The translations under genes and the position numbers were made by a program. The notes under the pieces were generated by a model. It was not told the origin of the DNA. It worked only from the letters and a program-made list of their open reading frames with translations, and made no database searches. This document shows positions 33,409 to 40,662 of a stretch of DNA of 48,732 nucleotides, piece by piece (the first letter of the stretch is position 1; each line of letters starts with the position of its first letter). Source of the stretch: Bacilli bacterium (GTDB lineage: Bacteria; Bacillota_I; Bacilli_A; RF39; UBA660). Location: contig JAFVEF010000022.1 of the NCBI GenBank assembly GCA_017478105.1, positions 1-48,732 on the forward strand, in the 5' to 3' direction.

Positions 33409-34059
33409 TTATTTTTCTAAAGCCTTAATAATTTCAGCTTTTTTCATACCAGTAACAGATATTTTCTTCTTTTGAGCAACTTTCTTTAACTCTTCTACTG
33501 TCATCTTAGCATAATCTATTTTTTCTTTAACTTCTTTTTTAACCTTTTTAACTTCTTCTTTTACTTCAGCCTTTACAGTTTCTTTTTTAGCTTTTACTGT
33601 TTTTTTAACTTCTTTAACTTCTTTTTCTACTGAAGCTTTCTTAGTAGCTAATTTGTTAATAGTTACTTCATTTGTAGAAGTTTCTTTTTCAGGTTTTACT
33701 TTACCAGCTTTTCCATCCTTAGCAACTTTAACTAATTCACTAAATGCTTTTGGATTATTAATAGCTATTTCACTTAACATCTTTCTGTTAACTAAAACAC
33801 CTGCTTTATTTAATCCTTCAATAAATCTAGAATAAGAAATATCATTTAATCTACAAGCAGCATTAATTCTTGTAATCCATAATTTTCTGAAATCTCTCTT
33901 CTTTTGTTTTCTATCTCTAAAAGCATATTGTCCAGAATGCATTAATTGTTCTTTAGCTGATTTATATAATCTATGCTTACTTCCAAAATAGCCTTTAGCT
34001 TGTTTTAATACTTTATTATGACGAGCTTTTGTAACTGCCCCATTCTTTACTCTTGCCAT
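33409..34059 (-). CDS. rplT: Ribosomal protein L20 with extended C-terminal SAP/Rho-N-like domain
   Basis: Early-binding 50S assembly protein and usual repressor of its own operon. Residues 1-117 are normal L20: '[26 protein letters not shown]', '[24 protein letters not shown]', '[24 protein letters not shown]'. It then continues for about 100 residues, double the usual length of about 118: a K/E/V linker, then '[19 protein letters not shown]' and '[12 protein letters not shown]', a small helix-loop-helix like the S2 tail. Last gene of infC-rpmI-rplT; no clear terminator hairpin is visible before rpsB. Confidence 0.95.
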   Translation of the reverse strand: MARVKNGAVTKARHNKVLKQAKGYFGSKHRLYKSAKEQLMHSGQYAFRDRKQKKRDFRKLWITRINAACRLNDISYSRFIEGLNKAGVLVNRKMLSEIAINNPKAFSELVKVAKDGKAGKVKPEKETSTNEVTINKLATKKASVEKEVKEVKKTVKAKKETVKAEVKEEVKKVKKEVKEKIDYAKMTVEELKKVAQKKKISVTGMKKAEIIKALEK

Positions 34060-34081
34060 TTATAACTCCTCCTTCAATTGA

Positions 34082-34267
34082 TTAAATAATATTCTTTAAT
34101 CTATTTTGATCTGCCTTACTTAGACTAGATCCCTTTCTACAGCTTCTATTAAAGCTTGCGCTTTTTGAACCAGTATTATGTCTACTTCCTGGTTTACCAA
34201 TTTTAACGTCGTTTTTACGTTTCTTAAATACCTTTGCAGTACCTTTATGTGTTTTAATTTTTGGCAT
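34082..34267 (-). CDS. rpmI: Ribosomal protein L35
   Basis: Small 50S protein, 61 aa. It has 'KIKTHKGTAKVFKKRKNDVKIGKPGSRHNTGSKS' with the usual K-T-x-x-x-x-x-K start, and the C-terminal 'LSKADQNRLKNI'. It lies between infC and rplT, the standard order, with a strong GGAGG before the ATG. Confidence 0.95.
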   Translation of the reverse strand: MPKIKTHKGTAKVFKKRKNDVKIGKPGSRHNTGSKSASFNRSCRKGSSLSKADQNRLKNII

Positions 34268-34285
34268 AATAATTTCCTCCTTCTA

Positions 34286-34816
34286 TTATTTGTCTTTCTT
34301 TGGCGCTAATAACATAGTCATAGTTTTACCATCTAACTTAGGACTTTGTTCTACATCTGCATAATCTTTTACTCTGTCAGCAAAACGATTTAATACTTCA
34401 CTACCCAATTCAGTGTGAGCCATTTGTCTACCCTTGAAACGAATAGTAAGTTTAATTCTATCGCCCTTTTCAAGATATTTTGTTGCATTTCTAAGTTTAG
34501 TTTCGAAATCTCCAACATCAATAACAGGTGATAAACGATACTCTTTAAGTTCAGACATGTTTTTCTTTTGCCTTTTTAAAGCTTCTTTTTGCTTTTTGTT
34601 TTTTTCATAACGGTATTTATTATAATCCATTACTTTACATACAGGCGGATTAGCATTTGGACTTATTAAAACTAAATCAAGTGCTGCATAACTAGCTAAA
34701 GTACGTGCATCTTGAATAGATTTAACTCCAACTTGTTCTCCATTAGGTCCAATTACTAATACTTGTTGAACCTTTATTTGATCATTAATCAACATGTTAT
34801 TATTATCCTTTGCGAT
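34286..34816 (-). CDS. infC: Translation initiation factor IF-3, probable ATC start codon
   Basis: Keeps 30S free of 50S and checks the initiation codon. 176 aa. The N-terminal 'INDQIKVQQVLVIGPNGEQVG', the middle 'ALDLVLISPNANPPVCKVMDYNKYRYE' and the C-terminal 'KGRQMAHTELGSEVL' are typical. The best start is ATC at 34814-34816: GGAGGTG lies exactly six bases upstream and the protein then begins close to the family's usual point. The in-frame ATG at 34831 has its start inside that ribosome site. Non-AUG starts (AUU, AUC) are a known feature of infC and allow self-regulation. Controlled by the leader at 34817-34973. Confidence 0.95.
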   Translation of the reverse strand: MAKDNNNMLINDQIKVQQVLVIGPNGEQVGVKSIQDARTLASYAALDLVLISPNANPPVCKVMDYNKYRYEKNKKQKEALKRQKKNMSELKEYRLSPVIDVGDFETKLRNATKYLEKGDRIKLTIRFKGRQMAHTELGSEVLNRFADRVKDYADVEQSPKLDGKTMTMLLAPKKDK

Positions 34817-34973
34817 ACCTAACACCTCCATAAAATAAGAAAAGCAGATATAGAAACCTATATCCACTAAAAAACCATAAATATTAATATATCTATCTCG
34901 GCCTTTTACCTATTGCCATTTCCCAAGAAAGGCTAATCAGGTGGATATAAATCTCTTTCCTTTTTTCTCGACT
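34817..34973 (-). ncRNA. Leader of the infC-rpmI-rplT operon (L20-type attenuator)
   Basis: The minus-strand leader contains a terminator hairpin (arms 34847-34853 and 34858-34864 followed by GCTTTTCTTATTTT). The start of that hairpin, GTGGATATA (34859-34867), is exactly complementary to TATATCCAC earlier in the leader (34941-34949). The two pairings exclude each other, the layout of an attenuator. The operon and position match the Firmicutes L20 leader, in which L20 binding favours termination. Confidence 0.75.
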
Positions 34974-34979
34974 AGATAT

Positions 34980-35008
34980 ATTTTATGCATAAAAGACTTA
35001 TTTGTCAA
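34980..35008 (-). promoter_or_regulatory. Promoter of infC-rpmI-rplT
   Basis: The minus strand has a perfect TTGACA (35003-35008), a 17-base spacer and TAAAAT (34980-34985), just past the end of the preceding gene. Confidence 0.85.
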
Positions 35009-35018
35009 CACTTTTTTA

Positions 35019-35729
35019 CTAATTTGGCAAAGAAATATTATTATCCAATCCAACATCAGTAAAGGTAATTGTCATATATTCTTTTTCACCAACATTGATA
35101 TCAAATTGATAGCCAGTATTATTACCAGTAAATAATACTTTTTCATATAAACCAAACGAATTAAAATTATTATCAGTATGTTCTAATTTAAAATCACCTA
35201 AATAAACAAGATTAGATAAAGAATTAACATATTTAGTAATCGGTTCATCAAAAAAAGTAATTGTATAATATGAATGTTCTTCTTCATGAACAACCGTTTC
35301 ATAAACATCAAATAACTGTTTTAAATAATAAATAAATGGTTCATTATTAACACTTTTAGTAGAATAATTATTATCATTATTTTCATAATATAACTTATTA
35401 GAATAATCTAAATAATTTGAAACATTTTTGTTATCTAAAACAACATCAATCTTTTCTATATTATCAGAGTGATAAATAATTAAATGTTTTTCTTTTTTAC
35501 CGCTATATAAATCCAAATATAAAGTATACTTTTCAGAGGAAAGAGAATCGATAACAGATTCTATCTCTTTTTGTAAATCATTTTTAGGTATAACACTTAA
35601 ATCCTCTTTTTCCTCTTTTTTATCCGCTTTAATATTATCTTTTATAATATTATATCCTATGCATAACAAACCTAAAAAAATGGCTATTTGTATAATACAT
35701 ATTAATAGAACAACACGTTTTTTTTTCAT
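35019..35729 (-). CDS. Single-pass membrane protein, partner of the giant prepilin gene
   Basis: A 236-aa protein with a basic start (MKKKR) and membrane segment 7-26 (VVLLICIIQIAIFLGLLCIGY), then an outside domain with a K/E-rich stalk and mixed strands ('KYTLYLDLYSG', 'EEHSYYTITFFDEPITKYV', 'EYMTITFTDVG'). No family recognised. It begins 11 bases after the prepilin stop, so the two are almost surely co-transcribed; a role in pilus anchoring or assembly is a guess from position. ATG 35729 has AGGGGTGA at the right distance; GTG 35738 does not. Confidence 0.6.
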   Translation of the reverse strand: MKKKRVVLLICIIQIAIFLGLLCIGYNIIKDNIKADKKEEKEDLSVIPKNDLQKEIESVIDSLSSEKYTLYLDLYSGKKEKHLIIYHSDNIEKIDVVLDNKNVSNYLDYSNKLYYENNDNNYSTKSVNNEPFIYYLKQLFDVYETVVHEEEHSYYTITFFDEPITKYVNSLSNLVYLGDFKLEHTDNNFNSFGLYEKVLFTGNNTGYQFDINVGEKEYMTITFTDVGLDNNISLPN

Positions 35730-35740
35730 TAAAATCACCC

Positions 35741-38512
35741 CTAATTAAATCTATATCCATAAGCACAAGTATTATGTCCCCAGCAACAAGAATTATATGT
35801 GCAATCATTCACTGTATACGAACAAGGATCCCAATAAGATGTTGTGGTTGTTATCGTCTTTCTACAACCATGACAACACTCATTACTAGAAATATATTGG
35901 TGATCACAATAGAACATATCGACACATCCGGCATAGCACTTATATCCATTATAATTAAATCCATGAGCACCAAGTGATACTATCCATATGTCATCAATAG
36001 TAGTTGTTGTATTATATTTTGTTTCCCCACGACAAGAATAAGGACTACCAGTACAACATGAACTAGCTCGACAAGTATTTTCTCCTGAATAACAACTAAT
36101 ATATGTTACACTTCTCCGGTTACTTCTCGTCAAGCCAGCATTGTTTACACAAGTTAATGAAACCGAACCTCCACTAACAGTAGTAGATACACGAGATTGT
36201 CTTACACCTGATTGGGGATCGGAACAATCAACATACGCTTCACGCTGATTATATCCAGTAGGTTTAACTGCACTTATTTCAGGAGCTGTTTTATCTATTT
36301 TAACTGTTTGGTTTGCAGGACATTTTTTTGAATTACCTGCATTATCATATACCGTTCCAGGGCTTTGATTTGTTAAATTAAATGACACATCAGGATAATA
36401 TAGCTTATATACATTACCAGCAGAATATGTAGTTTTTATTTTATTAGAATCTGAACCACTTCCATTCTTACATCCACTAGTTGCATCTGAACAAGTACCT
36501 TTTAAAGTAATATTATTAGGTGTCCAACCACCTCCACCACTTGAAGTACAATTAGGTGCCACCGTATCAACCCATATATTCGCAGGAGTAGGATATGGAG
36601 TACAATTCATCGCAACATCACATGCCTGATATGTAATTGTTGATTTACCATTAGCTTCAATATTTCTATATGTACCAACCTTGTTTTTCTCATTAGTAGT
36701 TGCTCCAGTTGTAGTATAACGATAAGAAACTTTACTTAAATTATCAGTAGAACCACTAGGAATTGTAAATACTCTATATTTACTCCATGTCCCTGGAGAA
36801 TAAGTACTTAATCCATCACTCTTATTAGGTCTTGTATCATTATTTTTCCATTTATAATATCCAATTGTTGGAGCAGTTGGTCTAGTATAATCAATATTTG
36901 CTTCTATCTTATAAACTGTTTTATTACCAGCCTTATCTTTAACAGTTAATTCACCATATCTCATACCTTCTTGAGTAAAGTATACAATCAACTTATCACT
37001 TCTGATTCCACAATTATTATGAGTCATATCAAGTCCTTGATCATAATTTTTAGAGAAACCATCAGGATTATTTACATCTACTTTTTTATAATCACCAGAA
37101 CTACTACTCTTAATATTTTTCTTATTAGTTTTCCATGTTAGAGAAGATAAATGAATACCATCAGTAACTGTTATTTCATAAGCAACTCCCTTAGGAAACT
37201 TTTCATTAAACCACCCATTTTGTAAATTAGCTTTACTATTATATGCATTATAACCAACACTTACAGTAGCATGATTTGTATTATTTGATGTTTTTATTAC
37301 ACTATCTGCAAATAATCCATCCCCTTCTTTTCCACCATCTTTTGCTTTATAAGCCTGAATAGTTACTTTAGGAGACGTTCTATCTACAAATACTTTAACT
37401 CGACAACTATTTTCCACATAATTCATGTCACATACAGAACTATTTTGTAAATAATCATCACTGATACTTTTATTACCGGCATTATCTCTTACTTGAACAT
37501 AAGCATATTCCGCTTCTTTTTGATAATCATTTGGCCAAGTCATAGCAAACTTATCACGAATACATCCACTACCTTCACCATCATTACACATCATAACAAT
37601 AGTACGTTGTTCACTTGATAAACTATTTTTATTAATCCATTCGTTAACTTCTTCCCCATTTGAATCAAGCTTACAAGTAGGAGGCGTTGTATCATGATAT
37701 ACGCCAGATTTATCTGAAGAACCATTAGTTTCATCACCTGTACTAAATATTTGTGAAGCTACACCACCTTCAGAGTTTCTTACATTAACCTTTAAAACTA
37801 ATTCAGTTGCTGTTGTAATATCAACATATTCACTTAAAGGTTTATCAATATGTAAAACTGCTTCATTATTAGCACTTAAACTTCCTGAAGAATATAGCTC
37901 CCGTTCTTCTTCATTATCTCTAACAGATATAGTAAAATTATATCCCTCAATCTTAACTTTTTTATTTTCACTACTTACTTCATCTTTTGATCCATAAATA
38001 GTAATTTTTAGTCTAGCTGAAGATACATTTTGAATAGCACCATCTTTAATAACCAAATTACTTTCATCTGAACTTGTAAATTTTGCTTCAACACGAGGTT
38101 CATTTTTTGCAGATTCACTTTCCCTCGTTTCACTACCACAATATAAATATGCAGTATATTTATAATCACTCTTAGACTTCTTTACTACTTTTACATAAGA
38201 CTCTTTCATACAAGATTCGCCTTTGCCATTCTTAATATCCGATTTCAAATAATTATTACTTCTTAAAGTACTAGCACTTACTTCATTAGATTCACCTATT
38301 TCTTTAGGTAATTCACTTCTATTTTCAGCATAATAACTTTGTGCAGCCATCAATAGCATATTCTTACTATGTGAATCAGAATCTTTTTTACTACGATTTA
38401 TAAGTCTAGTAACTGATACAATAGCAATTAAAGAAATAATACCAAGTATTAAAATTGCCCCTAATAGTTCAATCATTGAAAAACCTTTTTTATTATTCTT
38501 TACAAAGTTCAT
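35741..38512 (-). CDS. Giant type IV prepilin-like surface protein with Ig-like repeats and Cys-rich end
   Basis: A 923-aa protein beginning with a class III signal: 'KKG' then 'FSMIELLGAILILGIIS' (Gly at -1, Phe +1, Glu +5), the substrate of prepilin peptidase. Ordinary pilins and pseudopilins have about 100-170 residues. Here the helix is followed by Ig-like segments marked by 'DTTPPTC', 'VDRTSP', 'YTRPTAP', 'VDTVAPNC' and 'DKTAPEI', many ending in '(D)NAGN'. The last 115 or so residues hold about 16 cysteines, several in pairs. The form suggests an adhesin exposed on a pilus or at the membrane. No prepilin peptidase, pilus ATPase or other com genes are in the window. Confidence 0.88.
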   Translation of the reverse strand: MNFVKNNKKGFSMIELLGAILILGIISLIAIVSVTRLINRSKKDSDSHSKNMLLMAAQSYYAENRSELPKEIGESNEVSASTLRSNNYLKSDIKNGKGESCMKESYVKVVKKSKSDYKYTAYLYCGSETRESESAKNEPRVEAKFTSSDESNLVIKDGAIQNVSSARLKITIYGSKDEVSSENKKVKIEGYNFTISVRDNEEERELYSSGSLSANNEAVLHIDKPLSEYVDITTATELVLKVNVRNSEGGVASQIFSTGDETNGSSDKSGVYHDTTPPTCKLDSNGEEVNEWINKNSLSSEQRTIVMMCNDGEGSGCIRDKFAMTWPNDYQKEAEYAYVQVRDNAGNKSISDDYLQNSSVCDMNYVENSCRVKVFVDRTSPKVTIQAYKAKDGGKEGDGLFADSVIKTSNNTNHATVSVGYNAYNSKANLQNGWFNEKFPKGVAYEITVTDGIHLSSLTWKTNKKNIKSSSSGDYKKVDVNNPDGFSKNYDQGLDMTHNNCGIRSDKLIVYFTQEGMRYGELTVKDKAGNKTVYKIEANIDYTRPTAPTIGYYKWKNNDTRPNKSDGLSTYSPGTWSKYRVFTIPSGSTDNLSKVSYRYTTTGATTNEKNKVGTYRNIEANGKSTITYQACDVAMNCTPYPTPANIWVDTVAPNCTSSGGGGWTPNNITLKGTCSDATSGCKNGSGSDSNKIKTTYSAGNVYKLYYPDVSFNLTNQSPGTVYDNAGNSKKCPANQTVKIDKTAPEISAVKPTGYNQREAYVDCSDPQSGVRQSRVSTTVSGGSVSLTCVNNAGLTRSNRRSVTYISCYSGENTCRASSCCTGSPYSCRGETKYNTTTTIDDIWIVSLGAHGFNYNGYKCYAGCVDMFYCDHQYISSNECCHGCRKTITTTTSYWDPCSYTVNDCTYNSCCWGHNTCAYGYRFN

Positions 38513-38566
38513 AACATCACTCCATCTTACATATAATAATTATAAAACAAAATAATTAAAAGAACA

Positions 38567-38591
38567 ATAAAAAAAGAGTATAAAATACTCT
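38567..38591 (-). terminator. Terminator after 38593-39105 gene
   Basis: Minus-strand hairpin AGAGTAT/ATACTCT (about 38574-38591) followed by seven T. Confidence 0.75.
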
Positions 38592-38592
38592 A

Positions 38593-39105
38593 TTATTTTT
38601 GAATTAGTTTTTTCTTTTTAGAACTTTTTTTAAAATTGTTAAAACCAGTAATTTTAGAACAATAAAATTGATATAAATCATCATATTTAACTACTTGATT
38701 ATTATCAATTAAATAATTTCTAAATTCAATAAAACTTTTAAAGAAATTCTCAACATATTTGAAATTATCATTATAATTAGCATAAATAAAGCTATCATCA
38801 TTCTTGTCAAAAGAAATTGTATATGATTCTCTATATTTTCTCTTAAATGTTGCGATATGACAATACTCTTCAGGTATTTTATAATCTTCTAAAAGAAAAC
38901 CATTCATTTTTTGAATAGATTTATATAATTCTTCAGTTTTATCTTTTGGACAACAAACTAAAGAGTAATAACCATCAAGTCCTTTTTCATTTTTCAAATT
39001 AACTGGAACATAAACAGATTCCCACTCACCTTCATTATAATAAGAACATATATCCCCTGTTAATGAAGAAACATTAAAAATACTTAAACTATTTCTATCT
39101 TTCAT
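38593..39105 (-). CDS. Hypothetical protein, 170 aa
   Basis: Not recognised. Soluble, with several Y/F-rich strands ('YYSLVCCPKDKTEELYKSIQKMNGFLL', 'ESYTISFDKNDDSFIYANYND') and a very basic C-terminus (KKSSKKKKLIQK). It is a single-gene unit with a TGTTATAAT promoter, a very short leader, AGGGGGA as ribosome site and its own terminator. Promoter and leader are strikingly like those of the gene at 4168-4752, though the proteins do not look alike. Confidence 0.58.
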   Translation of the reverse strand: MKDRNSLSIFNVSSLTGDICSYYNEGEWESVYVPVNLKNEKGLDGYYSLVCCPKDKTEELYKSIQKMNGFLLEDYKIPEEYCHIATFKRKYRESYTISFDKNDDSFIYANYNDNFKYVENFFKSFIEFRNYLIDNNQVVKYDDLYQFYCSKITGFNNFKKSSKKKKLIQK

Positions 39106-39127
39106 AATATCCCCCTAAACACGACAT

Positions 39128-39136
39128 ATTATAACA
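39128..39136 (-). promoter_or_regulatory. Extended -10 promoter of 38593-39105 gene
   Basis: The minus strand has TGTTATAAT (39128-39136), about 12 bases before the AGGGGGA ribosome site. No convincing -35. Confidence 0.6.
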
Positions 39137-39159
39137 TAAATACTATAAAAATTCAATTG

Positions 39160-39843
39160 CTATTTACATATGTCAATAAAATAATCTATTATTTTTTTTG
39201 AATTCTCATCAAAATCATAACTTATTTCAGGATGCCATTGTATCCCTAATACAAATTTTTTATTCTTCATCCACATAGCTTCAATATATCCATCACTAGA
39301 TTTACAACATACATCAAAATAGTCATTTGAGCTAACATGAAATCTATGAAAACTATTAACCATAATAGATTCTTTTTTAAGAATATCATATAATAAAGAA
39401 TCTTTTTTAATTACTACCTCATGAGACAATAAATCATCTGATTCTTGAAAATGATTAATATCTGTACCATTAGGATAAACTTTAAAATCATCCTTGTAAC
39501 AACTCATTAATTGCATTCCAAGACATATTCCAAGAGTCGGTATATCTCTTTTAATACATTCCTCAAGTAAATACTTATCAAAAGGAGTTATCTTAAATCC
39601 ACCTGGAAAAATTACCCCATCTACCATATTTAGATATTTATCAATATTTTTTTTATCTTCCTCTGATAATTCATTAAATTCATTATACCTAGTATCAGAA
39701 TAAAAAACATCCTGAACTTGAACAATAGGTATAATAAATCCTCCTGCTTTTTGAATCGTTCTTCTAATACGTTCCCCTAAATATAAAATAGGTCTTCCAT
39801 CATTCAAATGACTATATTTCAAAGGAATACCAATAATACACAT
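39160..39843 (-). CDS. Class I glutamine-amidotransferase-like hydrolase (peptidase C26, PuuD-like)
   Basis: A 227-aa cytoplasmic hydrolase. 'DGVIFPGGFKI' is the oxyanion region, 'PTLGICLGMQLMS' has the nucleophilic Cys, 'VNSFHRFHV' is the C26 'NSxHxQ' block (here NSFHRFH), and 'VLGIQWHPEIS' has the catalytic His and Glu. The family cleaves gamma-glutamyl bonds, as in gamma-glutamyl-GABA hydrolase; the substrate here is unknown. AGGTGG precedes the ATG, and a TGATATAAT promoter lies at 39860-39868. Confidence 0.88.
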   Translation of the reverse strand: MCIIGIPLKYSHLNDGRPILYLGERIRRTIQKAGGFIIPIVQVQDVFYSDTRYNEFNELSEEDKKNIDKYLNMVDGVIFPGGFKITPFDKYLLEECIKRDIPTLGICLGMQLMSCYKDDFKVYPNGTDINHFQESDDLLSHEVVIKKDSLLYDILKKESIMVNSFHRFHVSSNDYFDVCCKSSDGYIEAMWMKNKKFVLGIQWHPEISYDFDENSKKIIDYFIDICK

Positions 39844-39867
39844 AAAACCACCTAGAATTATTATATC

Positions 39868-39897
39868 AAAAAAAAATATGTCCTAAACATATTTTTT
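39868..39897 (-). terminator. Terminator after 39896-40654 gene, touching its stop codon
   Basis: Minus-strand hairpin with eleven-base arms AAAAAATATGT/ACATATTTTTT (39871-39881 and 39887-39897) and a T tail. The stop (39896-39898) overlaps the arm. Confidence 0.88.
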
Positions 39898-40654
39898 ATA
39901 AAATCTCAGAATCAACATTAGAAGAAATAGAACTAACTTCAGGAGTTTGAACATCTTCAGTAGTTTCTACCTCTTTTGAAGTATCATCAAAAACTTCATT
40001 ACTTGTATTGGAAATATCTGATTTTATCTCATCATTTTCTTTTTCAGCAGAAGATACTTCTTGCTTATTTTGAAGCTCATCTAATTTCCTAATAGGAGAT
40101 ACTTTATAACTTTTCTTATTAGATAACTTAACAATAGTTGTTCTTTCAATATCCCTTAACATTTCAGCATCCATCTCTTCAATGTTTTTACCACGTATTC
40201 TAGATTCTCTAATCTCTATTTCAATCGGAGATGTTACATCATCATTAACTTTTTCAACATAAACATAAGCTTCTTTTTCATCTAAAAGTACAAATGAACA
40301 AGATTCAGTTTGTTTTAAATAACAAATAGGTTTACGTATTTCTAATTGAGCATCTACTAAATCATCAATTGTTTCAACTAGTATTACATTTTTACCATCT
40401 AATCTAGGAACACTACTACTCTTAACTAAAATAGAATCATAAGTATTTAAAATTCTTTTTACAGTAGATTCATATACTTTAACAGGATCATTTCCATATA
40501 TGAAATTACCTATCCCAAATACAGCTAATACAAAAGCTACAGTAAATAAGAATATCGCATATTCCATTAGTGATTTATTTATTAAGATAACTCCAATTAT
40601 AATACATAGAAGAGATAATCCTAAAAATATAATACCCTTTAAATTCTTTTTCAT
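39896..40654 (-). CDS. Two-pass membrane protein sharing the cytoplasmic domain of the DUF5305-like protein
   Basis: A 252-aa protein: membrane segments 7-25 and 31-53, then a cytoplasmic domain of about 58-136, then a long acidic, S/T-rich tail. The domain ('YESTVKRILNTYDSILV', 'ETIDDLVDAQ', 'KPICYL', 'SFVLLDEKEAYVYVEKV') lines up with residues 306-388 of the protein at 17575-18741 ('YQEKLQEIIGKYNNIIV', 'NSFEELLKIS', 'KAIIYS', 'EFIVEDIDKLYKYVLK'). The outside domain of that protein is missing here. It follows the SipW-type peptidase by eight bases, so it probably acts with it. Function unknown. Confidence 0.6.
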   Translation of the reverse strand: MKKNLKGIIFLGLSLLCIIIGVILINKSLMEYAIFLFTVAFVLAVFGIGNFIYGNDPVKVYESTVKRILNTYDSILVKSSSVPRLDGKNVILVETIDDLVDAQLEIRKPICYLKQTESCSFVLLDEKEAYVYVEKVNDDVTSPIEIEIRESRIRGKNIEEMDAEMLRDIERTTIVKLSNKKSYKVSPIRKLDELQNKQEVSSAEKENDEIKSDISNTSNEVFDDTSKEVETTEDVQTPEVSSISSNVDSEIL

Positions 40655-40662
40655 AAAAACAC

